This document shows, one piece after another, positions 8,046 through 16,641 of a stretch of DNA of 64,000 nt. Under the pieces are notes generated by a model. That model saw only the letters and a program-made list of their open reading frames with translations. It was not told the origin of the DNA and ran no database searches. The DNA lies in NCBI RefSeq assembly GCF_030159095.1, contig NZ_BRXS01000004.1, positions 305,673 through 369,672 on the forward strand, given 5' to 3'. This stretch comes from Roseisolibacter agri (GTDB lineage: Bacteria > Gemmatimonadota > Gemmatimonadetes > Gemmatimonadales > Gemmatimonadaceae). How positions within the stretch are numbered: position 1 is the first letter of the stretch; each line of letters begins with the position of its first letter. The position numbers and the translations under genes were made by a program.

Positions 8046-9950
8046 ATGATCCGCCGCCCCGCTCGCGCCCGCCACGTGGCCCTCCACGTGGCCCTGCCGC
8101 TGCTCGCTCTGCTCGCCGCCTGCGCGCCCGGACGGGGCGCCGCGCCCGGCGCCACGCCCGCCCCCGATGCCGGTCCCCTGGGCCTGCCGCCCATTCCGGC
8201 CGTGACCGGACGGCCGCTCGACATCCGTGTCGTGTCGCCGGGCGCGCAGGCGTCGGTCGGGCCGCGCGACTCGACGTTCATCTTCGGGTCGGTCGGCAGC
8301 GGCGACGCGACGCTGACGATCAACGGCGCGACCGTTCCCGTTGCTCCCAACGGCGCCTTCCTCGCCTTCCTCCCCGTGCCGCCGGCCGCCGCGCCGCGCT
8401 ACGAGCTGGTGGCGACGCGCGGCGCCGAGTCGGCGCGCCGGACGGTGCCGGTGCGCGTGCCCGCTCGCCGCATCCTCGCGGCGACCGGCCGCCTGGCGGT
8501 CGACAGCGGCAGCGTGAGCCCGGCGGGGCGCAGCGTCCTCCGCGCCGACGAGCCGGTGCGCGTGACGGTGCGCGCGCCGCGCAACGCCACGGCGTGGCTC
8601 GCGCTCGACGGCGATCGGCGCGTGCCGCTCGTCGACGCGGCGGCCGCGCGCGGCAGTGTCGGCGCGACGGGCGACGACGCGGCGACGACCTGGGTGACCG
8701 AGGTGCCGGCGCGTGCGCTCGCGCAGGCGCCCGAGGCGCGCGTGCTGATCGCGCGCGACGCGGACACGGTGCGGCTGCGCGTGGGACGGATCTCCGTCGC
8801 GGACTCGACTGCGCTCGCGCGCGACTGGGTGCAGCTCGGGCGCGTGACGGCGGTCCCCGACACCGACCGCGTGGTCGTCGGCCGCCCGACGCCCGACGGC
8901 ACGTACAAGTGGTTCTTCGCGCCCGGCACGCCCGTCGAGCGCACGGGCATGCAGGGCGGCATGACGCGCGTGCGGCTCGACCAGCAGCTCGAGGTGTGGG
9001 TCGACAGCAGCGAGGTCATCGCGCTGCCCGCGGGCTGGTCGCCGCCGCGGCGCGTCGCCGGTGGCGCGCGCGTCGCGCCGGCCGCGGAGTGGGTGGACTT
9101 CCTGGTCCCGCTGGCCGAGCGGCCGCCGTACCAGATCGTCGAGCGCGGGCGCGAGATCGACCTCGTGCTGTACGGCACGACGCTGTCGCCCGACATCCTC
9201 CCGCTCTGGGGCACGGCGACGGACTCGCTCGTGCGGCAGGTCGTCTGGGAGCAGGAAGCGACCGACCGCGTCCGCGTGACGCTGCGGCTGTCGGAGGATC
9301 CGTTCGGCTACCTGGCGATGTGGGATCCCGCGCGCGGCTTCGTGCTGCGCGTGCGGCGCACGCCCGCGGTCGATCCCGCGCGTCCGCTGCGGGGCATGCG
9401 GATCGTCGTCGACGCCGGCCATCCGCCGGGCGGCGCCACGGGCCCGACCGGATTGTGGGAGCCGGTCGCGGTGCTGCCCGTGGCGGAGCGCGTGCGCGAC
9501 CTCCTGCAGCAGCGCGGCGCGACGGTCGTCATGACGCGCACGACGGCCGACCCGGTGCCGCTCGGCGACCGCGGGATCATGGCGCGCCGCGCGAACGGCC
9601 ACGCGTTCGTGTCGATCCACCTCAACGCCTTCCCCGACGGCGTGAACCCGTACGCGAACGCGGGCACGAGCACGCTGTTCTTCCACCAGCACTCCGAGCC
9701 GCTCGCGCGGCTGGTGCAGCGCGAGATGGTGCGCCGCTTCCGCGTGCGCGACATCGGCATCCACTACCAGAACCTCGCCGTCGCGCGTCCGCCGTGGATG
9801 CCCGCGATCCTGACCGAGGGGCTCTTCCTGATGTTCCCGGAGCAGGAGGCGTCGCTGCGGTCGCCGGAAGGGCGCGAGCTGTATGCGCGCGCCGTGGCTG
9901 ACGGAGTGGAGGAGTACTTCCGCGGGTTGGCGAAGCGGCAGGCGCCGTGA
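8046..9950 (+). CDS. N-acetylmuramoyl-L-alanine amidase (Amidase_3), lipoprotein
   Basis: A zinc enzyme predicted to cut the MurNAc-L-Ala bond in peptidoglycan. The 634-residue product begins with a lipoprotein signal (LLALLAAC, Cys26). A long periplasmic region of several hundred residues, probably beta-rich targeting or SH3-like domains, precedes the catalytic domain starting near 448. Zinc ligands are His459 (DAGHPPGG), Glu472 (LWEP) and His525 (SIHLN). Catalytic Glu591 lies in LTEGLFLMF. The domain order resembles AmiC-type enzymes, but the anchoring is as a lipoprotein. Its stop overlaps the next gene by GTGA, so both are in one operon. It lies close to the murQ-anmK-nagZ recycling genes. 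Confidence 0.9.
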   Translation: MIRRPARARHVALHVALPLLALLAACAPGRGAAPGATPAPDAGPLGLPPIPAVTGRPLDIRVVSPGAQASVGPRDSTFIFGSVGSGDATLTINGATVPVAPNGAFLAFLPVPPAAAPRYELVATRGAESARRTVPVRVPARRILAATGRLAVDSGSVSPAGRSVLRADEPVRVTVRAPRNATAWLALDGDRRVPLVDAAAARGSVGATGDDAATTWVTEVPARALAQAPEARVLIARDADTVRLRVGRISVADSTALARDWVQLGRVTAVPDTDRVVVGRPTPDGTYKWFFAPGTPVERTGMQGGMTRVRLDQQLEVWVDSSEVIALPAGWSPPRRVAGGARVAPAAEWVDFLVPLAERPPYQIVERGREIDLVLYGTTLSPDILPLWGTATDSLVRQVVWEQEATDRVRVTLRLSEDPFGYLAMWDPARGFVLRVRRTPAVDPARPLRGMRIVVDAGHPPGGATGPTGLWEPVAVLPVAERVRDLLQQRGATVVMTRTTADPVPLGDRGIMARRANGHAFVSIHLNAFPDGVNPYANAGTSTLFFHQHSEPLARLVQREMVRRFRVRDIGIHYQNLAVARPPWMPAILTEGLFLMFPEQEASLRSPEGRELYARAVADGVEEYFRGLAKRQAP

Positions 9951-12900
9951 GCGCGACGCTCGGACGACTCGCTCGCACGATCCTCATCGCGAGCCTCGCG
10001 CTCGGCGCGCGCGACGTCGCCGGCCAGGGCATCGACCCGCGCGGTGACTGGCGCACCCTCTCCACCACGCACTTCCTCGTCCACTTCCGCGCCGAGCACG
10101 AGACGCAGGGCCGGCGCGCGGCGGCGGACGCGGAGCGCGCGTGGGCGCGGCTGGCGGCCGAGCTGACGCCGCCGCGCGGGCCCGTCGATCTCGTCGTCGC
10201 CGACAACGTCGACTTCAGCAACGGCTACGCGAACACGTTTCCGTCGAACCGGATCGTCGTCTACGCGCAGCCGCCCGTGGACGTCTCGTCGCTCCGCTTC
10301 TACGACGACTGGAGCGCGCTGCTCATCACCCACGAGCTGACGCACGTCTTCCACCTGGACCGCTCGCGCGGCGTGTGGCGCGGGCTCCAGCGCGTGTTCG
10401 GGCGGAACCCCGCGCTCTTCCCCAACGCGTACGCGCCGTCGTGGCTGACGGAGGGCCTCGCGGTCTACTTCGAGTCGAAGATCACCGGCGCGGGCCGCAT
10501 CGTCGGCAGCGAGCACCGGCTGCTGGCGCGCACCGCGGCGGCCGAGTCGCGCCTGCCGCGCCTCGACCAGCTGAGCCTCGAGAGCTCGGTGTTCCCGGGC
10601 GGGTCGCAGGCGTACGTGCACGGCTCGCTCGTGGTGGACTACGTCGCGCGCCACGGCCCGCCCGACGGCATGCGCCGCTTCGTCGAGCGCACGAGCGGCA
10701 TGCTGATCCCATACCGCCTGAACCACGCGTCGCGGCTCGGATTCGGGATGTCGTTCGAGCGCGGGTGGCAGCGGTGGCGCGACTCGCTGAGCGCGCAGCT
10801 GCGCGCCGACTCCTCGGGCAGTGCGACGCGCGACGCGTCGTGGCGGCTGCTGACGCGCGAGGGATGGTACGCGGCGTACCCGCGCTGGCAGGACGCGCGT
10901 ACGATCGTCTACGCCGCGAGCGAGGGGCGCGCGGTGGCGGGCGAGTACCGCGTGACGCTCGGCGGCGCGCGCGAGCGGCTGGGGCGGCGCAACGCGCTCT
11001 CGCCGAACGTCCTGCTGGCGGCGGGACCGTTCGCGGGGGGGACGCTCTTCTCGCAGCTGGAGTACGCGGACCCGTTCACCGTGCGCGGCGACCTCTGGGT
11101 GCAGACCGGGCGCACGATCGACTTCGGCGCGGCGTCGCGCGGACAGCGGCGGCTGACGCACGGCCAGCGGCTGTCGCATCCGGACGCGCGCGCGCGCGAC
11201 GGCGCGATCGTCGCCGTGCAGAACGTGGCGGGCACGACGCGGCTCGTGCGCGTCAGCGCGGACGGCTCGACCGTCGCGGCGCTGACGCTCGCGGCGGCGG
11301 ACACGCAGTGGGCCGAGCCGCGCTGGTCGCCCGACGGCGCGCTCGTCGCGGCGGTGCGGCTGACGCGCGGCGGACGATCGGCCGTCGTGGTGCTCGACAC
11401 GACCGGGCTCACGCGCCACGTGCTAAGCGACGAGCGCGCGGTCGTCTCCGCGCCATCGTGGGCGACCGACGGGCGCACGATCGTCTGGTCGTCCGACCGC
11501 AGCGGCACGCCGCAGCCCTACGCCGCGACGCTCGACGACGCGCGCCCGCGCCGCGTGGACGTGACCGCGCTCGGCGTCACGCAGCCCGTCCCGTCGCCCG
11601 AGGGCGGTCGACTGGCCGCGATGCTGCTGCGCGCCGACGGGCTGCACCTCGCGGTGCGGGAGATCGGGCGCGATACGGCCGACGACGCGGCGCTCTCCGC
11701 GCCGGCGTTCGCGCAGACGTCCACCGTCGGCGACGTCGCCGCGGCGCCCGGCGCAACGCGCGCGTACCGCGCATGGCGCTCGCTGCTGCCGCGCTACTGG
11801 ACGCCGCTCGGCGCGCAGGCCGACGGCGGCGGCACGCTGCTCGGCGCCGCGACGAGCGGGCAGGACGTGCTCGGGCGCCACTCGTACGACGCGTCGCTCA
11901 GCATGAACGTCGAGACGCGCGATCTCGAGGGCGACGTCTCGTACCGGCTGGTGCGCGCCGCGCGGCCGTACGTCGACCTCTTCGCGACGCAGGGCTGGCA
12001 GTACGACACGCTGGCCGTGCAGCGCAGCAGCGGCGCGCGCGAGGAGCGCCCGCTCGACCGCCGCACGCGGCAGGTCGGCGCGAGCCTCGTGTTCGCGCGC
12101 CCGCGCTACCGCACCAGCTCCTCGCTCTCCGTCGGCGCGTTCTGGGAGACGCGCGCGTATCGCTCGACGCTGCCGGCGCTCGCCGCGTTCGCGGACTCGG
12201 TGATCGGCGCGTCCTTCCCGACGCTCGGCGTCAGCGGCGCGTGGACCAACGCGCGCCGCCCGCTCCTCAGCATCTCGCCGGAGGACGGCGTCGCGCTGTC
12301 GTTCAGCGCGCAGCAGCGCTGGCAGGATGGCGCGGGCATCGCGTCGGGCGCGTCGCGCCGCGCGGTCGGCGTCGCGCGCGCGTACCGCTCGCTCGACCTG
12401 CCGGGCTTCTCGCACCACGTGATCGCCGTGCGCGCCGCCGGTGGCGTGACGGACCGGCGCACCGCGACCGAGTTCTCGGCGGGTGGCGTGAGCGGGAGCA
12501 GCGCGGTGCTCCTGCCCGGCGTCTCGGTGGGCGATCCGGCGCGCACGTTCGGCGCGCGCGGCTTTCCCGCGGGCGCGCAGCGCGGCCTGCGCGCGGCCGC
12601 CGCGTCGGTGGAGTACCGCGCGCCGCTGCTGCTCCCCGCGCGCGGGCTGGCGCTGCTGCCCGCCTTCCTCGACCGCGTGTCGGTGAGCGCCTTCGCCGAC
12701 GCGGCGACCGCGTGGTGCCCCGCCGATGTCGATCGCGCCGAGCAGACGCTGTGTCGCCGCACGTCGAGCGGGGCGCCGAACCTGGTCGTGTCGCCCGACG
12801 CGCCACGCTGGCTCACGTCCGTGGGCGCGGAGCTCAACCTCGACGCGGCGCTGCAGTACGACCAGGGCTACCGGCTGCGCGTGGGCGCCGCCGCGCCGGT

Positions 12901-12964
12901 GCGCGAGACCGAGCGCGCGTCCAACCGCGTGACGGTGTACGGAACGCTCGGCCTCTCCTTCTGA
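9947..12964 (+). CDS. Exported zinc metallopeptidase with beta-propeller and outer-membrane barrel
   Basis: A 1005-residue protein with an N-terminal signal (ASLALGARDVAGQG). Residues 30-290 are a gluzincin-like peptidase: HELTH at 129-133 and a downstream WLTEGLAVYFES with Glu169 as third zinc ligand. The middle, about 300-620, has repeated strand motifs such as PRWQDARTIVYAA and PRWSPDGALVAAV, typical of TolB-like WD40/propeller repeats. The last 350 or so residues look like an outer-membrane barrel of the surface-antigen type and end in YGTLGLSF, a good BAM signal with terminal Phe. Its GTG start overlaps the amidase stop, so it is cotranscribed. The substrate is unknown. Confidence 0.82.
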   Translation: MSATLGRLARTILIASLALGARDVAGQGIDPRGDWRTLSTTHFLVHFRAEHETQGRRAAADAERAWARLAAELTPPRGPVDLVVADNVDFSNGYANTFPSNRIVVYAQPPVDVSSLRFYDDWSALLITHELTHVFHLDRSRGVWRGLQRVFGRNPALFPNAYAPSWLTEGLAVYFESKITGAGRIVGSEHRLLARTAAAESRLPRLDQLSLESSVFPGGSQAYVHGSLVVDYVARHGPPDGMRRFVERTSGMLIPYRLNHASRLGFGMSFERGWQRWRDSLSAQLRADSSGSATRDASWRLLTREGWYAAYPRWQDARTIVYAASEGRAVAGEYRVTLGGARERLGRRNALSPNVLLAAGPFAGGTLFSQLEYADPFTVRGDLWVQTGRTIDFGAASRGQRRLTHGQRLSHPDARARDGAIVAVQNVAGTTRLVRVSADGSTVAALTLAAADTQWAEPRWSPDGALVAAVRLTRGGRSAVVVLDTTGLTRHVLSDERAVVSAPSWATDGRTIVWSSDRSGTPQPYAATLDDARPRRVDVTALGVTQPVPSPEGGRLAAMLLRADGLHLAVREIGRDTADDAALSAPAFAQTSTVGDVAAAPGATRAYRAWRSLLPRYWTPLGAQADGGGTLLGAATSGQDVLGRHSYDASLSMNVETRDLEGDVSYRLVRAARPYVDLFATQGWQYDTLAVQRSSGAREERPLDRRTRQVGASLVFARPRYRTSSSLSVGAFWETRAYRSTLPALAAFADSVIGASFPTLGVSGAWTNARRPLLSISPEDGVALSFSAQQRWQDGAGIASGASRRAVGVARAYRSLDLPGFSHHVIAVRAAGGVTDRRTATEFSAGGVSGSSAVLLPGVSVGDPARTFGARGFPAGAQRGLRAAAASVEYRAPLLLPARGLALLPAFLDRVSVSAFADAATAWCPADVDRAEQTLCRRTSSGAPNLVVSPDAPRWLTSVGAELNLDAALQYDQGYRLRVGAAAPVRETERASNRVTVYGTLGLSF

Positions 12965-12978
12965 CGGATGGTGCGCGC

Positions 12979-13494
12979 ATGATCGACCCTGCTGCGTTCG
13001 TCCACCCCCTCGCCTTCGTCTGCGGCGACGTCACTCTGCATGACGGCGCGAGCGTGTGGCCGTACGCGGTGCTCCGCGGCGACAACGAGCGGATCGTCGT
13101 GGGGGAGGGGAGCAACGTGCAGGACGGCGCCGTGCTGCACGCGGATCCCGGGCTGCCGTGCGTGCTCGGCGCGCGCGTGACCGTCGGGCACCGCGCGGTG
13201 GTGCACGGCGCCACCGTGGAGGACGACGTCCTCGTGGGCATGGGCGCGCTCGTGCTGAACGGCGCGGTGCTCGGCGCCGGGAGCCTCGTCGCGGCGGGCG
13301 CCGTGGTGCGCGAGGGGATGGCCGTGCCGCCCGGCTCACTCGTGGCGGGCGTGCCCGCGCGGCTGATGCGCGCGACGACCGACGAGGAGCGTGCGCGCAT
13401 CCGCCGGACGGCGGAGGCGTACCTGCGGCTCCAGGCGCGGCACCGCGCGGGCGAGTTCCCGGCGCATCCTCCGACGCCTGGTCCGACGCCGTAG
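12979..13494 (+). CDS. Gamma-carbonic anhydrase family protein
   Basis: A 171-residue left-handed beta-helix protein of the YrdA/PaaY/gamma-carbonic anhydrase type, usually trimeric and metal-binding. Hexapeptide-repeat signature segments include RGDNERIVVGEGSNVQDG (about 33-50). Candidate zinc ligands are His54, His71 and His76 (LHAD and GHRAVVHG). Length fits the family. The ATG at 12979 follows the previous stop by 14 nt, so it probably belongs to the amidase-metallopeptidase operon. Whether it is an active carbonic anhydrase cannot be said; many homologues are not. Confidence 0.9.
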   Translation: MIDPAAFVHPLAFVCGDVTLHDGASVWPYAVLRGDNERIVVGEGSNVQDGAVLHADPGLPCVLGARVTVGHRAVVHGATVEDDVLVGMGALVLNGAVLGAGSLVAAGAVVREGMAVPPGSLVAGVPARLMRATTDEERARIRRTAEAYLRLQARHRAGEFPAHPPTPGPTP

Positions 13495-13605
13495 CCGGCG
13501 CCCGGCCAGCGCGCCGCCAGCGTCACGCCGCCATGCGCGCGGCGCTCATGGCGAGGGAGTGACGCGCGGTCTGCGGGGTATCAGGAGTGGCAGCGCGACG
13601 GAGGC

Positions 13606-13648
13606 GCGGGCCACGAATGTCCCGCGACGCACGTTTGTCGTGGCCCGC
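13606..13648. terminator. Hairpin downstream of the carbonic anhydrase gene
   Basis: Perfect 11-base arms (GCGGGCCACGA at 13606-13616 and its complement at 13638-13648) enclose a 21-nt loop. No U-tract follows. It starts 112 nt after the stop of the gamma-carbonic anhydrase gene, so it could equally belong to an unannotated transcript. Confidence 0.4.
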
Positions 13649-13879
13649 TCCATGCCATTCGTGCAAGCGAGCAAGTCGGACCGGAAGCGCGTGGGTGTGG
13701 CGCTCCCGTCCGACGTCGGACAGGTCGCCGAAGGTGCCCAATTCCACGGTCGCCGCACACATGCTTACGCGTTGTCCCATCGACGTTTACGACCTGTCCT
13801 GCCGGACTGGCGCGGGGTGGCAGTACCCGCGTCCGTCGCGGAGGGCGGGACGGGAACGAATGGGTGGCCGCGGGAGACA

Positions 13880-13908
13880 TTGTGCGTGCGAGCAAGCACC
13901 TGTAGGTT
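13880..13908 (+). promoter_or_regulatory. Sigma-70-like promoter of nrdJ
   Basis: TTGTGC at 13880-13885 and TAGGTT at 13903-13908 are separated by 17 bp, the optimal spacing. The predicted start near 13915 leaves a leader of about 115 nt containing an AAGGAG ribosome site. Confidence 0.6.
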
Positions 13909-14029
13909 GCCCCTCCCCTCCACTCGCAGGCCCCCGCCACCGTCGACTCCGTCCGGTGGTGTGAGACCTCAGTCCCGCCCCGAACGCCCCCCCGTTCCGG
14001 GCACGTCGTCCGCGTCGAAGGAGCCCTTC

Positions 14030-16564
14030 ATGCCTCTGTCGTCCACGCCCCCGTCGGTCCCGGCCGAGCTGTCGCAGAACGCGCGCACCGTTCTCGAGAA
14101 GCGCTATCTGGTCAAGGACCGGTCGGGCAAGCCCACCGAGCGCCCGGAAGACATGTTCTGGCGCGTCGCCACGGTGGTCGCCGAGGCCGACCGGCGCTAC
14201 GGCGCGTCGGACGCGCAGACGCAGGCGCTGGCGGAGGAGTTCTACGCGCTGATGACGCAGCGCCGCTTCGAGCCGAACTCGCCGACGCTGATGAACGCGG
14301 GCCGCCCGCTGGGCCAGCTCTCCGCGTGCTTCGTGCTGCCGGTCGAGGACGCGCTCTCGAACGGGCAGAACGGCATCTACGACACGCTGCGCTCGATGGC
14401 GCTCATCCACCAGTCGGGCGGCGGCACGGGCTTCAGCTTCAGCCGCCTGCGTGGCAAGGGCGCGATGGTGCGCTCGACGACCGGCGTCGCCAGCGGCCCC
14501 GTGTCGTTCATGCAGCTCTACGACTCGTCGACCGACGCGGTGAAGCAGGGGGGCACGCGCCGCGGGGCCAACATGGGCATCCTGCGCGTCGACCATCCGG
14601 ACGTGCTGGACTTCATCGCCTGCAAGGAAGACCTGACGAAGGTCACGAACTTCAACATCTCGGTCGGCATCACCGAGAAGTTCATGCAGGCGCTGAAGGC
14701 GGGGGGGAGCTACGACCTGATCGAGCCGTCGACGGGCGCGGTCGCGGGGCAGCTGGACGCGAAGCTGGTGTGGGACAAGATGGTGCTCGGCGCGTGGCGC
14801 ACGGGCGAGCCGGGCGTGTTCTTCATCGACGAGGCGAACCGCTACAACCCGGTCCCGCACCTCGGCGCGTACGAGGCGACCAACCCGTGCGGCGAGCAGC
14901 CCCTGCTCCCGTACGACGTCTGCAACCTCGGCTCGGTGAACGTCGGCTACTACGTCCGCGACGGGCAGCTCGACTGGGAGGCGTTCGGCCGCGACATCCG
15001 CACGTCGACGCACTTCCTCGACAACATCATCGACGTCAACAAGTACCCGCTGCCGGAGATCGACGCGCTGTCCAAGCGCATCCGCCGCATCGGGCTCGGC
15101 GTCATGGGCTTCGCGGACGCGCTGATCAAGCTCGGCATCCCGTACGACACGCCGGAGGGCGTGGAGATGGGCCGCCGCGTGATGGAGTTCCTCGACGTCG
15201 AGGGGAAGAAGGAGAGCGAGCGCCTGGCCAAGGAGCGCGGCCCGTTCCCCGAGTGGGCGCGGTCGATCTGGGGCCCGGACGAGACGTGCGCGCGCGACGC
15301 CGACGGCAAGCGCATCCGCCCGATGCAGATGCTGCGCAACTGCAACGTGACGACGGTCGCGCCCACGGGCACGATCTCGATCATCGCCGGCTGCTCGTCG
15401 GGGCTGGAGCCGCTGTTCGCGGTGGCGTTCATGCGCAACCAGGCGGGCGTCATGATGCCCGACGTCAACGAGGACTTCGTCGCGATCGCCAAGCGCGAGG
15501 GGTGGTACTCGGACGAGCTGATGGAGCGCATCGCGAAGACGGGCACCGTGCAGCACCCGGAGGTCCCGGAGCGCTGGCAGAAGGTGTTCGTGACGGCGAA
15601 CCTGATCGCGCCCGAGTGGCACGTGCGCATGCAGGCGGCCTTCCAGCAGCACTGCGACTCGGCCATCAGCAAGACGACCAACTTCGCCCACACGGCGACG
15701 GTCGACGACGTCCGCGCGATCTACGAGCTCGCGTACCAGCTGAACTGCAAGGGCGTGACGGTCTACCGCGACGGCTCGCGCGACGGCCAGGTGCTGTCGA
15801 CGGGTGCGACGGAGACCGCGAAGAAGGAGCGCGAGAAGGCGGCCGCCGGTGGCGGCGACGCGGCGGCGGACAAGGGCGAGGCGACGGCGCTGCGCCGCCA
15901 GGTGGGCGAGCTGCAGGGCACGATCGCGGAGCTCGAGGCCGAGATGGAGCGCACGAAGAAGGCGCTCTACGACGCCGAGGCGGAGAACCTCCAGCGCCGC
16001 GCCAAGCGCGCGCGCCCGGACAAGCTCCGCTCGACGTCGATGCGCAAGGAGACGCCGCTCGGCACGATGTTCGTGCACATCTCCGAGGACGACCGCAGCC
16101 AGCCGTTCGACGTCTTCCTGAGCCTGGGCAAGGCGGGCGGCAGCGCGATGGCCGACGCCGAGGCGCTGGGCCGGCTGGTGTCGCTGGCGCTGCGCTCGGG
16201 GATCCCGATCCAGGAGATCATCCGCCAGCTGCGCGGCATCTCGTCGGATCGCGCGGTGGGCCTGGGCCCGAACAAGGTGCTGTCGATGCCCGACGCGGTC
16301 GGCATCGCGCTCGAGGAGTGGTGGCGCGACAAGCAGGGCGTGCAGCAGGACCTGCTCGCGAGCCCGGCACCGCAGTCGTCGGCACCCGCGCGCGAGGTCG
16401 TGACGCCGGCGCCGGCGGGGAACGCGATGCAGGCGCAGCCCGCGTTCGAGAGCTTCCACGGCGGCGAGGTGTTCATGGGCACGTGCCCGGACTGCGGCAG
16501 CCAGCTGGAGTTCGCCGAGGGCTGCGTGAAGTGCCACGTGTGCGGGTTCAGCGAGTGCGGCTGA
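14030..16564 (+). CDS. nrdJ: Vitamin B12-dependent (class II) ribonucleotide reductase
   Basis: This enzyme reduces ribonucleotides to deoxyribonucleotides using adenosylcobalamin. The 844-residue protein shows the class II active site: SACFVLPV with the first redox Cys, [15 protein letters not shown], and [20 protein letters not shown] with the radical Cys, the catalytic Glu and the second redox Cys. [15 protein letters not shown] follows. Residues about 600-665 form an Ala/Glu/Lys-rich coiled coil ([19 protein letters not shown]) between the barrel and the C-terminal domain. The C-terminus is a Cys-rich zinc ribbon/redox tail ([10 protein letters not shown], then [12 protein letters not shown]). 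AAGGAG at 14018-14023 precedes the ATG by 6 nt, fixing the start. A strong terminator follows. Confidence 0.97.
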   Translation: MPLSSTPPSVPAELSQNARTVLEKRYLVKDRSGKPTERPEDMFWRVATVVAEADRRYGASDAQTQALAEEFYALMTQRRFEPNSPTLMNAGRPLGQLSACFVLPVEDALSNGQNGIYDTLRSMALIHQSGGGTGFSFSRLRGKGAMVRSTTGVASGPVSFMQLYDSSTDAVKQGGTRRGANMGILRVDHPDVLDFIACKEDLTKVTNFNISVGITEKFMQALKAGGSYDLIEPSTGAVAGQLDAKLVWDKMVLGAWRTGEPGVFFIDEANRYNPVPHLGAYEATNPCGEQPLLPYDVCNLGSVNVGYYVRDGQLDWEAFGRDIRTSTHFLDNIIDVNKYPLPEIDALSKRIRRIGLGVMGFADALIKLGIPYDTPEGVEMGRRVMEFLDVEGKKESERLAKERGPFPEWARSIWGPDETCARDADGKRIRPMQMLRNCNVTTVAPTGTISIIAGCSSGLEPLFAVAFMRNQAGVMMPDVNEDFVAIAKREGWYSDELMERIAKTGTVQHPEVPERWQKVFVTANLIAPEWHVRMQAAFQQHCDSAISKTTNFAHTATVDDVRAIYELAYQLNCKGVTVYRDGSRDGQVLSTGATETAKKEREKAAAGGGDAAADKGEATALRRQVGELQGTIAELEAEMERTKKALYDAEAENLQRRAKRARPDKLRSTSMRKETPLGTMFVHISEDDRSQPFDVFLSLGKAGGSAMADAEALGRLVSLALRSGIPIQEIIRQLRGISSDRAVGLGPNKVLSMPDAVGIALEEWWRDKQGVQQDLLASPAPQSSAPAREVVTPAPAGNAMQAQPAFESFHGGEVFMGTCPDCGSQLEFAEGCVKCHVCGFSECG

Positions 16565-16587
16565 GCTGAACGCTCCAACGGCAGACG

Positions 16588-16620
16588 GAACGGGGGCGCG
16601 TCGACGACGCGCCCCCGTTC
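16588..16620. terminator. Perfect GC-rich terminator hairpin after nrdJ
   Basis: Fifteen-base perfect arms with a 3-nt loop lie between the converging ends of nrdJ and the interrupted S41 peptidase gene. No U-tract follows on either strand. A bidirectional terminator is likely. Confidence 0.8.
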
Positions 16621-16641
16621 GCGTTCGTGCGCGTCGCGCGG

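Larger units (their letters stand above)
13495..14029 (+). other. 535-nt gene-poor region upstream of nrdJ
   Basis: No convincing protein gene was found here. It holds a hairpin at 13606-13648 with perfect 11-base arms and a 21-nt loop, a second imperfect inverted repeat around 13675-13725, and a promoter at 13880-13908. A short ribosome-site-bearing leader then runs to nrdJ. The distal half could contain an unrecognised small RNA or the terminator of the preceding operon. A cobalamin riboswitch was looked for because nrdJ needs B12, but its conserved box was not seen. Confidence 0.5.

Noticed and set aside
13700-14029. Cobalamin riboswitch upstream of nrdJ
   Set aside because: It was expected from B12 dependence, but no GCCACTG-type B12 box or the typical long helical arrangement was found, and the predicted leader is only about 115 nt.
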